Part shown: in pieces, positions 24,178-33,105 of the stretch | Layout: every line of letters begins with the position of its first letter | How positions within the stretch are numbered: position 1 is the first letter of the stretch | Source of the DNA: Paraburkholderia fungorum | GTDB lineage: Bacteria > Pseudomonadota > Gammaproteobacteria > Burkholderiales > Burkholderiaceae | Assembly: GCF_900099835.1 (NCBI RefSeq) | Contig: NZ_FNKP01000002.1 | Span: 682,001-746,000 of the forward strand | Length of the DNA: 64,000 nt | Direction of reading: 5' to 3' | Notes under the pieces: generated by a model | What the model was told of the DNA's origin: nothing | The model's input: the letters and a program-made list of their open reading frames with translations, nothing else | Databases searched by the model: none | Made by a program: the position numbers and the translations under genes

Positions 24178-25212
24178 CTATTGCGTGGTAATCGACTTGC
24201 TGGACAGATTTTTAATCCTCGCCCGTAATTGCGTACGGACCTCGTCCGTCACGGCGGCGGGAAGCGGAATGTAGTCGAGGTTTTCGGCAGCCTGTTGACC
24301 ATTGGTGAGCGCCCAATCGAAGAACTTCAGCGTTTCGCCGCTGCGCTCTGGTAGTGCGGACGCGTTTCGAAGCAGCACAAACGTTGCGCCGACAACCGGC
24401 CACGCGTTCTTGCCAGGCTCATTCGTCAGAATCGGTACGAGTGAATGGGACCAGTCGGCGCTGGCTGCTGCTGCTTTGAATGTCTCCGGGCCCGGTTTAA
24501 CCACGACACCGGCTGCATTTTTCATCGCGACATACGACATGCGGTTCTGCTTCGTGAAGTCCCATGCAACGTAGCCGATTGCGCCCGGCAGGATCTGCAC
24601 GAAGGTCGCCACGCCTTCGTTGCCTTTGCCGCCTATACCACGGGGCCAGCGTACGGTCGTGCCTTCTCCGATCCTGCTTTTCCATTCCGGGTTGACCTGC
24701 GACAGAAAGTGCGTCCAGATTAGCGTCGTGCCGGAACCGTCGAGACGCCGGACTACGGCAATCGGCGTATCGGGCATTTTCATTCCGGGGTTGATCGCAA
24801 CGATCGCGGGATCGTCCCAGTAAATTATTTTGCCGAGAAAGATGTCGCCGAGCACCTGGCCCGTCAACGTCACCTCGCCCGATTTGATACCGGGAAGATT
24901 GACGACCGGCACGACGCCGCCGATCACCGTCGGAAACTGGAACAGGCCGTCTTTCACGAGTTCTGCGTCGCTGAGCGGCGCGTCGGAGCCGGCGAAATCC
25001 ACCTGGCTTGCGACTATCTGTCTGAGACCGTCGGTTGAGCCGACGCCGCGATAATTGACCTTGCCGCCTCCGGCTCCCTGATACGCGCTGGCCCAGCGGG
25101 TGTAGATAGGCGCGGCGAAAGTGCTGCCGGCACCGGTAATGTCAGCGGCGCGGCCTGAAATGGCGGATACGGCGCTCACCAGACCTATCGTCAGCATCAG
25201 AATATGTCTCAC
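24178..25212 (-). CDS. pstS: Phosphate ABC transporter substrate-binding protein PstS (orphan)
   Basis: A 344-residue periplasmic phosphate-binding protein. The signal peptide (LMLTIGLVSAVSAISGRA) is followed by ADITGAGSTFAAPIYTRWAS, with the phosphate-site Ser/Thr in GAGSTF, and later FAGSDAPL and RLDGSGTTLIWTHF, all classic PstS. I used the GTG at 25212 behind a GTGAGG site, since an in-frame start at 25371 would add a non-signal extension. No pstCAB or phoU accompany it, so it is an additional PstS, perhaps for low-phosphate growth or surface roles. Confidence 0.9.
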   Translation of the reverse strand: MRHILMLTIGLVSAVSAISGRAADITGAGSTFAAPIYTRWASAYQGAGGGKVNYRGVGSTDGLRQIVASQVDFAGSDAPLSDAELVKDGLFQFPTVIGGVVPVVNLPGIKSGEVTLTGQVLGDIFLGKIIYWDDPAIVAINPGMKMPDTPIAVVRRLDGSGTTLIWTHFLSQVNPEWKSRIGEGTTVRWPRGIGGKGNEGVATFVQILPGAIGYVAWDFTKQNRMSYVAMKNAAGVVVKPGPETFKAAAASADWSHSLVPILTNEPGKNAWPVVGATFVLLRNASALPERSGETLKFFDWALTNGQQAAENLDYIPLPAAVTDEVRTQLRARIKNLSSKSITTQ

Positions 25213-25708
25213 GAAAACCTCACTTGAATTGTTGTTGAAGATCGTTAAGTGAAGCTCGCCGAAGAATCGCGGCGTGAAAATACTATTGTTTGTCGGGCAA
25301 ACCTCGATGCTGGAAACGGCGATGTCGACTCGCTGTTTTCGCTGGGTTTCGTGTGCCCCACTTCTGAACACTAGACCTTGTGTGGGGCATTTTCAAAGCA
25401 CGCCTTCGCAAGTACGCGGACTTCATCAAAGGACGATGACGGGGGAGGGGGATTGAAATTCTCCAGCACGGTTGACGGTCATTCGGCGAAAACCGTGCCA
25501 GTGTCGCGGGTCGGAACGCATCCGAAAATCCGCTCGCAAAGTGCGTTGATGCCGGGTTCGTAAAGCGCAAGCACGCGCACCCGGATACCGTTAAGCGTAT
25601 TTCGAAATTGCCGGGCAAATGGGCTCTGAAGTCAGCCTTAAAAATTCAGATGGACGGACGTAAAAACGTGCTTCTGTTTTTTATATTAAGCCGCTTATAG
25701 TTCGTACA
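25213..25708. other. Intergenic region between pstS and a small gene
   Basis: About 500 bp holding the divergent promoters. A TATAGT (25696-25701) is a likely -10 for the rightward gene. No clear 11-bp-spaced Pho box was found by eye ahead of pstS. Frames present are short with poor composition. Confidence 0.4.
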
Positions 25709-25737
25709 TTGCTGTCAGATAGACTCTCTGACAGCAA
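25709..25737 (+). promoter_or_regulatory. 11-bp inverted repeat at the predicted 5' end of the next transcript
   Basis: TTGCTGTCAGA (25709-25719) and its exact complement (25727-25737) enclose a seven-base spacer. With a -10 at 25696-25701 the transcript would begin near 25708, so its first bases would fold into this hairpin. It may instead be a repressor operator at the start site. Confidence 0.55.
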
Positions 25738-25761
25738 CTCATTCACGCGACGGAGAAAGAC

Positions 25762-26100
25762 ATGACAAACGCATCCGGGGCGAGTATCAGCCGGCAGGGG
25801 CCGCAATTGGAAGCGCTACAGGTTCTGGCCGAGTATCTCGAGTTATCGCTCGATGCCGGCGCGAGCCTGATCGTGATGCGTCATTCGAACGATATCGCCA
25901 CGCTTTATGTCGGTGATCCGGCGGGGCCGCGCGAGGAGTTGAAGCGGCGCGGAACGATTGCCGCATCGCTTGCTAACGAGATTCTCAACGTGACGGACGC
26001 GGGCATCAACCGGATTGAAATCGAAGGTAAAACGTACCGGTTTTTCCGCAGCTTCACGCATCTGGAAGAAGTCGCAGCAGTCGTGTTTGCTTCGACCTGA
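25762..26100 (+). CDS. Hypothetical protein with beta-rich sensor-like region
   Basis: 112 residues. Helical N-terminus (QLEALQVLAEYLELSLDAG), then alternating strands (ASLIVMRHSNDIATLYVGD) and a final strand/helix (YRFFRSFTHLEEVAAVVFAS). No signal peptide. A GGAG site precedes the ATG. I do not recognise a family; the size and pattern suggest a small single-domain cytosolic protein. It stands alone with its own promoter and 5' hairpin. Confidence 0.6.
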   Translation: MTNASGASISRQGPQLEALQVLAEYLELSLDAGASLIVMRHSNDIATLYVGDPAGPREELKRRGTIAASLANEILNVTDAGINRIEIEGKTYRFFRSFTHLEEVAAVVFAST

Positions 26101-26150
26101 CAGGATATTTTTTTACGGCGAGGGGCGCCCCGCGTCTTTCGCCTGCACGA

Positions 26151-26492
26151 TTAAAGCGCGTCGTGACAGAGCGCCATCATTCGCTGAACCATGGTGCTTG
26201 CTTCATTGAGTTCCATCTCGTTGGTGAAGAGCAGGTTCACGCTCGACAACCGCACCGCGACACCGGCCTCCAGCAAATCCTTGCTCGCGATTTTCAGCGC
26301 GAGTTGACCGATGCGAACCCGGTCCAGCCAGTCCATCTGCAGCCGGTTTTTCTCCAGCCACTGACGACAGCACTGAACCACATGGTCTACCCGCCAGTCG
26401 TTGGTCAACGCGTACGACGCCGCTGCGACGGCGACGAGGAAACACAGCAGGTCGGGTCGCGCACTTTCGCGCTCGCTAAATTCAGGTTTCAT
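26151..26492 (-). CDS. Hypothetical helical protein
   Basis: 113 residues from the second of two tandem Met codons (26495 and 26492). The frame can be read upstream to 26627, but that part is less protein-like. It is mostly helical (ARPDLLCFLVAVAAASYALT then VDHVVQCCRQWLEKNRLQMD) and contains a double Cys. No motif I recognise. It is convergent with the small gene at 25762. Confidence 0.5.
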   Translation of the reverse strand: MKPEFSERESARPDLLCFLVAVAAASYALTNDWRVDHVVQCCRQWLEKNRLQMDWLDRVRIGQLALKIASKDLLEAGVAVRLSSVNLLFTNEMELNEASTMVQRMMALCHDAL

Positions 26493-26495
26493 CAT

Positions 26496-27252
26496 GTCTT
26501 TCGGCTTGCCGGCTGCGGTTAAGCAAACCCAATACATATGGGCTACGGAGGACGATTCAATGTGGACGTAATTCGACACTGCTTTTTTCAACGTGGCCAA
26601 CGCAAACCGCCACGCGAAAGTGGACACTTTACTGCAAGTCGGGATGACTTCGTGTGCTGCAGGGCAACGGCATGATCTTTCGCAGCATCATGATGAACCG
26701 ATATGCTGTGCGGCCGTGTGAAAAGCAAGGCTAAAAAGCTGGCGGCCTGCTTTCTGCCGGGTTACCGGAATCCGGGAAATGTTTTCGTCTGCGCACGCAG
26801 GCAAAAAAAGCAAGCTCGTACCGACAGGTTTTACACGCTCTCCGCGTGTGCAGCGGGAAAAATTGTGACGCCTGAGCCGCGTTGGAATTTTTTATCTGCG
26901 AGATTCGGTCGCAGTTCGGCGATGCGCTATTCGTGCCGCGCAACGTCGGGTCGCGGTACACGGAACGCGCGAAACCTTCGCGGTTTGGGCCGATGGAATC
27001 TCAAAACGGATTTCTGAAGTTGACCTGCCTATTGCCGTACGCAAACGCATTTTCACCAGCCAGGCCACCCACTTCTCGCTGAGTTTTTTTAGCTGCCGCA
27101 TACATCGGGAACTATTGTTGCGGGCGCATTACGTTGCCGCCGATTCAACAGGGGTTTTACTTCGTAACCTTCCCTCGTCTATGCACTCATAGCGTTAATT
27201 TTATGCCCGTGGCATAGTGCGCACCGCAATACCATTTAAACGGGGAGTCAAT
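26496..27252. other. Long intergenic region upstream of the H-NS gene
   Basis: About 750 bp with AT-rich patches and no convincing gene. Overlapping short frames have inconsistent composition. It must contain the promoter of the H-NS-like gene; AT-rich segments near 27100-27240 could allow autoregulation by H-NS, which is an inference only. Confidence 0.4.
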
Positions 27253-28329
27253 ATGGCAACACTGGAACAAATTCAGGCAAAGATGGACAAGCTCAAGGCG
27301 CAAGCCGAGGCATTGGCCGCAAAGAACGCACAGGCCATCGTGGACAAGATTCGAGGTCTCATGCTTCAGCATGGACTGACGACGAAAGACATCGAAGCCG
27401 ACGCAAAGACGAAGCGCGCGGCGAAAACCGTCGGCGGTAAAGCTGCGGATGCGGCGAAAGCATCGAAGAAATCCGGCGTCAAAGTCGCGGCCAAATATCA
27501 GGATCCGAAGACCGGTGCAACGTGGACGGGTCGCGGACGCGCGCCGGCCTGGATTGCCAGTGCAAAAGATCGAAGCAAGTTTCTGATTGGCAGCGGCGCA
27601 AGCGCGGTGGCCGTTTCGAATTCGGCTGCCGGCAAGGTGAAGGCGAAGGCGGATGTGAAAGCTAAGGGCAACGCTTCGGCTTCGGCTGTGAAAAAAGCGT
27701 CGACCGCTGGCGCAGCGACGGCTCCCAAGGGTCAGCAGAAAGCTGACCAGGCTCCCCGCTACCGCGATCCAAAATCGGGCGCGACGTGGAGCGGTCGTGG
27801 TCGTGCGCCGTTGTGGATCGCGGGCGCGAAAGACCGCAACAAGTTTTTGATCGACGCCGCGCAAGCCGTTGCTCCGGTCGCGAAGACGAACAAGCCGAAG
27901 GCAGTTGTTACCAAGGCAGTGGTCGCAAAGACGAACAAGCCGAAGGCAGCGGTTACCAAGGCCGCGGTTGCGAAGACCAATGAGCCGAAGGCAGTTGTTA
28001 CCAAGGCCGCGGTTGCGAAGACGAATAAGCCGAAGGCAGTTGTTACCAAAGCAGCAGTGACGAAAGCAGCAGTGACGAAAGCGCCGGTGACGAAAGCAGC
28101 AGCGACGAAAGCGCCAGCGGTCAAGAAAGTAAGCGCGGTCAAGGAACCCGGGGTTGTGAAATCGCCCGTTGCTGACGAGAAGGTTGTAGCGAAGAAAGCC
28201 GCGGTGTCGCCGGCAAAGCCCAAGGCAGTGAAGAAGGTCGTCGCTAAAAAGGCAGACCCGGTCGCTGTTGTTGCCGCAAGTTCCGACGTGCCCGCAGCAC
28301 CGGTAGCGTCAGCCGAAGTGGCCGCATAA
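27253..28329 (+). CDS. H-NS family protein with duplicated DNA-binding core and H1-like tail
   Basis: 358 residues, far longer than standard H-NS (about 90-135). Residues 1-60 form the helical oligomerisation part (TLEQIQAKMDKLKAQAEAL). A first H-NS core lies at 81-112 (KYQDPKTGATWTGRGRAPAW) and a second, nearly identical one at 169-200 (RYRDPKSGATWSGRGRAPLW). The minor-groove Gly-Arg-Gly-Arg motif is intact in both. From 211 on the chain is a Lys/Ala/Pro/Val repeat tail, including four 15-residue units and five-residue TKAAV units, like histone H1. A strong GGGGAG ribosome site precedes ATG 27253. It should bind AT-rich DNA and may bridge or condense it more strongly than single-core H-NS. 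Confidence 0.9.
   Translation: MATLEQIQAKMDKLKAQAEALAAKNAQAIVDKIRGLMLQHGLTTKDIEADAKTKRAAKTVGGKAADAAKASKKSGVKVAAKYQDPKTGATWTGRGRAPAWIASAKDRSKFLIGSGASAVAVSNSAAGKVKAKADVKAKGNASASAVKKASTAGAATAPKGQQKADQAPRYRDPKSGATWSGRGRAPLWIAGAKDRNKFLIDAAQAVAPVAKTNKPKAVVTKAVVAKTNKPKAAVTKAAVAKTNEPKAVVTKAAVAKTNKPKAVVTKAAVTKAAVTKAPVTKAAATKAPAVKKVSAVKEPGVVKSPVADEKVVAKKAAVSPAKPKAVKKVVAKKADPVAVVAASSDVPAAPVASAEVAA
27883..28062 (+). repeat. Four 45-bp tandem repeats within the H-NS-like gene
   Basis: Each 45-bp copy encodes a 15-residue unit of the form KTNKPKAVVTKAVVA (third copy has NEPK). Copies are nearly identical at DNA level, so length variation by slippage between strains is likely. They are followed by shorter 15-bp TKAAV units to about 28110. 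Confidence 0.85.
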
Positions 28330-28361
28330 GCGAAAACCAGCGTAAGCGTAACCTACGCAGT

Positions 28362-28396
28362 CCGATGCCAGCAGACCCGAGGTCTGCTGGCATCGG
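28362..28396 (+). terminator. Long perfect hairpin after the H-NS-like gene
   Basis: A 16-bp perfect stem starting CCGATGCCAGCAGACC (28362-28377) with its complement at 28381-28396 and a three-base loop. The following T tract is weak, yet the position 33 bp after the stop suggests termination or 3'-end protection. Confidence 0.65.
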
Positions 28397-28517
28397 CACA
28401 TTTGCGGTTCACGAAAATCGCAGGCAAATCGCAGGCACGCGAATGGTCCGCGTTGCTGCCAGAAAGTACGCCGACGGGCGCAATAACTCGCCCGTCATTG
28501 ACCACTCGCAAACCAGT

Positions 28518-28829
28518 CTACGATTTCCCTTTGAGGGTGAACGGCGCGAGCAGCGCCTGCACATCGACGCGTTGGCCCTGAAGTAAAAGCAGGCGCGCAT
28601 GAAGCACCGTGTTTTCCAGAACGAGCTTGGCGGTGCTCAGCAGATACAACGCATGAATCTCGGACACCGACATGTTGCCCGCTTCAACCTGGTGATGGCG
28701 CTCGACGAGTGAGGTCATGACCAGCCGCCGCAGCTCCTGCTCGCCGAATGGAAGGTCCGCGTAATCGATCGGGTCTTCGGCTTCAACTTCTCGCAGCATG
28801 TCAACAAGCGCTTCTGTGCTCACTTCCAT
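28518..28829 (-). CDS. Hypothetical helical protein
   Basis: 103 residues from ATG 28829 (MEVSTEALVDMLREVEAED), preceded by a GGGAG site nine bases upstream; an upstream in-frame start at 28886 is less likely. Acidic N-terminus, then helices rich in Leu (ALYLLSTAKLVLENTVLHAR). No signal peptide or known motif. It may be a small regulatory or adaptor protein. It is convergent with the H-NS-like gene. Confidence 0.55.
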   Translation of the reverse strand: MEVSTEALVDMLREVEAEDPIDYADLPFGEQELRRLVMTSLVERHHQVEAGNMSVSEIHALYLLSTAKLVLENTVLHARLLLLQGQRVDVQALLAPFTLKGKS

Positions 28830-29109
28830 GTGTCCGCTCCCGGAGTTGGTTGGGACCAGCATAGCTAAACAGCGGTTCGCGCACAATGCCGCAAAAATGG
28901 CGTGGCGTTGAACGCGCTCCGGGTTCGTTCATATCCGTAAGCCGTTCGAAACAGTCGCCGCGCGATTCAGTCTTTGCCACAATACGCATTTCACTGTCTG
29001 CGCACCGGCTCATGCCGCGTTCCTCAAGCGGGAACCCTACGGCAGATGATCCGCAGCGCAGGGCTGTTTGCCGCTGTCGTCAGCGGCATGCTTTCACGGA
29101 GCAATCAAG

Positions 29110-30300
29110 ATGAACGACGCCGTCCGCCTGACCGAAGTGTCCGACCTGGAACCCGCCGCACAAAGTCTGCGCGAAATTCGCCATCACATTCACCATCATC
29201 CTGAACTCGCGTACGAGGAAGTGCAGACCGGCGCGCTGGTCGCGGAGAAGCTCGAGCAATGGGGCTGGCAGGTCACGCGTGGGGTCGGTCAGACTGGCGT
29301 GGTCGGGACATTGAAAGCGGGCGATGGCAAGCGCAGCATCGGGATTCGCGCCGATATGGACGCGTTGCCGATCATCGAGCAAACCGGCCTGCCGTACGCG
29401 AGCGGCACGCACGGCAAAATGCACGCGTGCGGTCACGACGGTCACACGACCATGCTGCTCGGCGCTGCGCAACGCCTCGCGGCCACGCGCAATTTCTCGG
29501 GCACCGTGCATCTGTATTTCCAGCCGGCAGAAGAGAGCGGCATTGATAGCGGCGCGCAGAAAATGATCGCCGACGGCCTGTTCGAGCGCTTTCCCTGCGA
29601 CGCGGTATTCGGCGTTCACAACCATCCCGGTGAAGAGCCCGGCACGTTGCTGTTTCGCAAGGGGCCGTTCATGTCGGCGGGCGACAAGGCGATCATCACG
29701 ATCGAAGGTGTCGGCGGACACGCGGCGCGTCCGCATCTGACGGTCGATCCGGTGGTGGTGGCGGCAAGCATCGTGATGGCGTTGCAGACCGTCGTCGCGC
29801 GCAATGTCGATCCGTCGCAACCCGCCGTGGTCACAGTCGGCTCGATGCACGCTGGCACCGCGAACAATGTGATTTCGAGCAGCGCGAAACTGGAACTGAG
29901 CGTGCGGTCGTTCAGCCCCGAAGTCCGCGCGCTATTGAAGAAGCGCATCACCGAACTCGCGGAATCGCAGGCCGCGAGTTATGGCGGCAAGGCGATCGTC
30001 GAGTACATCGAAGGCTACCCGGTCGTCGTGAATTCCGAGGCGGAAACCGATTTCGCGATTCAGGTGGCGCGCGAACTGGTCGGTGACGACAAGGTGGTCG
30101 CGCACACAGACATCCTCATGGGCAGCGAAGACTTTGCGTTCATGCTGCAAAAGCGGCCGGGTACGTTTCTGCGGATCGGCAACGGCGCGGGCGAGGACGG
30201 CTGCATGGTGCACAACCCGCACTACGATTTCAACGACCGTAATCTGCCGGTCGGCGCCGCGTTCTGGACGCGGCTGGTGGAGCGCTATCTGGCTCAGTGA
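29110..30300 (+). CDS. M20 family amidohydrolase (hippurate hydrolase type)
   Basis: A 396-residue M20D metallo-amidohydrolase. Metal-site motifs are present: GIRADMDALPI, MHACGHDGHTTMLLGAA, the catalytic Glu-Glu in FQPAEESG and HNHPGEEPGTL. The family removes acyl groups from N-acyl amino acids (hippurate, N-acetyl amino acids, IAA-amino-acid conjugates). ATG 29110 follows GGAG; an earlier start at 29068 is less likely. A cytoplasmic enzyme, monocistronic. Confidence 0.88.
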   Translation: MNDAVRLTEVSDLEPAAQSLREIRHHIHHHPELAYEEVQTGALVAEKLEQWGWQVTRGVGQTGVVGTLKAGDGKRSIGIRADMDALPIIEQTGLPYASGTHGKMHACGHDGHTTMLLGAAQRLAATRNFSGTVHLYFQPAEESGIDSGAQKMIADGLFERFPCDAVFGVHNHPGEEPGTLLFRKGPFMSAGDKAIITIEGVGGHAARPHLTVDPVVVAASIVMALQTVVARNVDPSQPAVVTVGSMHAGTANNVISSSAKLELSVRSFSPEVRALLKKRITELAESQAASYGGKAIVEYIEGYPVVVNSEAETDFAIQVARELVGDDKVVAHTDILMGSEDFAFMLQKRPGTFLRIGNGAGEDGCMVHNPHYDFNDRNLPVGAAFWTRLVERYLAQ

Positions 30301-30364
30301 ACCGGCATTGCGACGTGCGCGCTGCAATGCCGATAGCGGGCGCCAGCGCGCCCGCCGATCATTT

Positions 30365-31189
30365 TCAACCGCGTCGCGCGACCATATCCGAGACGGTTTG
30401 CGCGGCCTTTTGCAGCGGCTCCAGAAACGCCTTCACCATCTGCTTCGCCGAATTGCGCTGCGCATTTCCGCTGATGTTCATCGCCGCGATCACACGCCCC
30501 TGGCGATTGCGGATCGGCGCGGACAGCGAAATCAAACCACCTTCGAGTTCCTGATCGACGATAGCCCAGCCCTGGGTCCGCACCTGCGCGATCAGTTTCT
30601 TCAACTCGTCCTTGTCGGTCACCGTGCGCGGTGTGTGCGCGTAAAGCGGCGCCGAATTCAACGTGGCTTCGAGCGTTTCGTCGTCGAGTGCGGACAACAG
30701 CACGCGGCCCATCGACGTGCAATAAGCGGGCAAACGGCTGCCGATCGACAGGTTGATCGTCATGATCTTGTGGGTCGGCACACGCAGCACGTAAACGATC
30801 TCGGTGCGATCCAGCACGGCCGCCGAACAGCTCTCGTGAACCTCCGCCGACAAGCCCTCCATGACCGGCTCGGCCAGATTCCAGAATGGCATCGACGTCA
30901 GATACGCGAAACCGAGGTCGAGAATTTTCGGCGTGAGGCGGAACAGGCGGCCTTCGGCTTCCACGTAGCCGAGCGTCTGCAAGGTCAGCAGGATGCGGCG
31001 TGCGCCCGCGCGCGTGAGACCGGTGGCGGCGGCGACGTCGGTGAGCGTCTGTTCGGGGCGCGTGGCGTCGAACGCGCGGATGACCGCGAGGCCGCGCGCG
31101 AACGACTGCACATACGAGTCGCCCGGCTTGTCCGGGGCCGGTTCGGCGCTGACGGGAACGACGGTAGACGGCGGCAGGGCTTTGCTCAT
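30365..31189 (-). CDS. IclR-family regulator, PcaR/PobR type
   Basis: 274 residues with an N-terminal winged HTH (TLTDVAAATGLTRAGARRIL) and a C-terminal IclR effector domain (GSRLPAYCTSMGRVLLSAL). The pattern fits the pcaR/pcaU/pobR subgroup that responds to beta-ketoadipate-pathway intermediates. It is convergent with the amidohydrolase gene and divergent from the GntR gene of the otn cluster. The only pca gene in the window is pcaF at 37475, whose promoter region holds a PcaR-box-like site, so pcaF is a plausible target. ATG 31189 was chosen; a longer start at 31261 adds an Arg-rich stretch. Confidence 0.82.
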   Translation of the reverse strand: MSKALPPSTVVPVSAEPAPDKPGDSYVQSFARGLAVIRAFDATRPEQTLTDVAAATGLTRAGARRILLTLQTLGYVEAEGRLFRLTPKILDLGFAYLTSMPFWNLAEPVMEGLSAEVHESCSAAVLDRTEIVYVLRVPTHKIMTINLSIGSRLPAYCTSMGRVLLSALDDETLEATLNSAPLYAHTPRTVTDKDELKKLIAQVRTQGWAIVDQELEGGLISLSAPIRNRQGRVIAAMNISGNAQRNSAKQMVKAFLEPLQKAAQTVSDMVARRG

Positions 31190-31396
31190 GGGCCTTGAAA
31201 GATGCGTTCGAAGAAAGCGCGCACGACGGCCGCGCCGGTTGCCCGACGCGCTGCTGCGCAAAGGCGTGACGATAGCTTAAGCCTTCTGTTTCGCCAACTT
31301 GACGTGTGATCGCGTAAAAATCCCAGGGTTTGCGCGGATGCCGAGTTCATCTCAAATTTGTATGATGACCCGACAACATGACGAGTCGAGGCCTCG

Positions 31397-32101
31397 ATGT
31401 TCGACAAGATTCCTGCGCGGGCGTTGAGCGACACGGTCGCGCAGCAGCTCCTCACGCAGATCGACAAAGGCACCTTCGAGCGCGGCGGCAAGCTGCCGAC
31501 CGAGGCCGTCCTGGCGCAGCAGTTCGGCGTGAGCCGCACGGTGATCCGCGAGGCGATTTCGCGGCTGAAGAACGAGGGCGTGGTCGAACCGCGCCAGGGT
31601 AGCGGCGTGTTCATCGCGGGGCACGGCGCGGTCCGGCCGCTGCGGATCGATTACGCGGAAGCAGTCGAGCCTGGCTCGGTCGTGCAGATTCTCGCGCTGC
31701 GCCGGGCGATCGAAGCGGAAGTCGCATCCGAAGCCGCGCTGTGCCGCAGCGCCGCCGATATCGCGTCGATCGACGCCGCGCTCGCGCACATCGACGAAGC
31801 GGTGGCCGACGGCAGCGACGGTGTCGCGCAAGACGTCGCGTTTCATCGCGCGATTGCGGCGGCGACCGGCAATCCGTATTTCCTCAAAACGCTCACTTTC
31901 CTGAATCAGTATCTGGAGGCCGGCACGGTCGTCACGCGCCGCAACGAATCGTTGCGCGAGGACTTTTCGCGTCAGGTGCGCGACGAGCACGCGGCGATCG
32001 CCGCGGCAATTCGCGCGGGCGATCCGGTAGCGGCGCGCAACGCGGCGCAGACGCATATGTACAACGCCGCGCGCCGGCTCGCGGAAGCGGGCATCTGCTA
32101 G
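31397..32101 (+). CDS. FadR-type GntR regulator of the threonate/erythronate cluster
   Basis: 234 residues: an N-terminal GntR winged HTH (GGKLPTEAVLAQQFGVSRTV, IREAISRLKNEGVVEPRQGS) and an all-helical FadR-type FCD ligand domain with metal-site His in DVAFHRAIAAATGN and DEHAAIAAAIRAGD. It is placed first, in the same direction as ltnD-otnK-otnC-otnI-denD, so it probably represses the cluster until a C4 sugar-acid intermediate is present. GAGG ribosome site. Confidence 0.88.
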   Translation: MFDKIPARALSDTVAQQLLTQIDKGTFERGGKLPTEAVLAQQFGVSRTVIREAISRLKNEGVVEPRQGSGVFIAGHGAVRPLRIDYAEAVEPGSVVQILALRRAIEAEVASEAALCRSAADIASIDAALAHIDEAVADGSDGVAQDVAFHRAIAAATGNPYFLKTLTFLNQYLEAGTVVTRRNESLREDFSRQVRDEHAAIAAAIRAGDPVAARNAAQTHMYNAARRLAEAGIC

Positions 32102-32199
32102 CGACTGAAGTAACGGACAAGAAGCTGGAAGCGGTCAGGTCCCATGAGCGCCCGCGCTCATCGGGTGCGAACACATCACGCAATTGACAGAGGTCACGC

Positions 32200-33090
32200 A
32201 TGTCCAGAAATGTCGGAGTCATCGGTCTAGGTGCAATGGGTCTGGGTGTCGCGCGCTCATTGCGGCGCGCGGGTTTTCGGGTGCATGCGTGCGATTTGCG
32301 CCAGGAGGTGGTGCAGGCGTTTGTCGCCGAGGGCGGTGTCGGTTGTGCGACGCCCGCGGAGCTCGGCGCGCAATGCGAGGTGGTCGTCACGGTCGTCGTG
32401 AATGCCGAGCAGACCGAGGCCGTGCTGTTCGGCGAGCAGGGCGCGGTCGCGGCGATGAAAAAAGGCAGTGTGGTGATCGCAAGCGCGACAGTGCCGCCTG
32501 AATTCGCGATAGATCTCGGCAAGCGGATCGAAGCGGCGGGTCTGCAGATGCTCGATGCGCCGCTTTCGGGCGGCGCAGCGCGCGCCGCATCCGGTGAGAT
32601 GACGATGATGACTTCGGGCCCCGCGCAAGCCTATGCCGCCTGCCAGGACGTGCTGATCGCGATGGCGGGCAAGGTCTACCGGCTCGGCACTGCGCATGGC
32701 GCGGGATCGAAAGTGAAGATCATCAATCAGTTGCTGGCGGGCGTGCATATCGCGGTCGCCGCCGAGGCGATGGCACTCGGTCTGCGCGAGGGCGTCGATC
32801 CGAAGGCGCTGTACGAGGTGATCACGAACAGCGCGGGCAATTCGTGGATGTTCGAGAACCGTGTGCCGCACATTCTCAATGGCGATTACACGCCGCTGTC
32901 GGCGGTCGATATTTTCGTCAAGGACCTGGGGCTCGTGCTCGATACCGCGCGCCGCTCGAAATTCCCGCTGCCGTTGTCGGCGGCCGCGCATCAGATGTTC
33001 ATGATGGCGTCCACGGCCGGTCATGGTGGCGAGGACGATTCGGCGGTCATCAAGATTTTCCCGGGCATCGACGTGCCGGCCGCGAAGTAA
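32200..33090 (+). CDS. ltnD: L-threonate dehydrogenase
   Basis: A 296-residue beta-hydroxyacid dehydrogenase. The Rossmann motif is GVIGLGAMGLGVARSL at the N-terminus, substrate-site DAPLSGGAARAASGEM, and the catalytic Lys lies in GSKVKIINQLLAG. Position with otnK, otnC and otnI identifies it as LtnD, which oxidises L-threonate to 2-dehydro-L-erythronate with NAD. The closest alternative is tartronate semialdehyde reductase, but the neighbours argue against that. First structural gene of the cluster, AGAGG ribosome site. Confidence 0.88.
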   Translation: MSRNVGVIGLGAMGLGVARSLRRAGFRVHACDLRQEVVQAFVAEGGVGCATPAELGAQCEVVVTVVVNAEQTEAVLFGEQGAVAAMKKGSVVIASATVPPEFAIDLGKRIEAAGLQMLDAPLSGGAARAASGEMTMMTSGPAQAYAACQDVLIAMAGKVYRLGTAHGAGSKVKIINQLLAGVHIAVAAEAMALGLREGVDPKALYEVITNSAGNSWMFENRVPHILNGDYTPLSAVDIFVKDLGLVLDTARRSKFPLPLSAAAHQMFMMASTAGHGGEDDSAVIKIFPGIDVPAAK

Positions 33091-33105
33091 GCGGGGGCTG
33101 ATGTC

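Noticed and set aside
27883..28062. CRISPR-like repeat array
   Set aside because: The repeats are in-frame, without spacers, and encode a Lys/Ala/Pro/Val tail.
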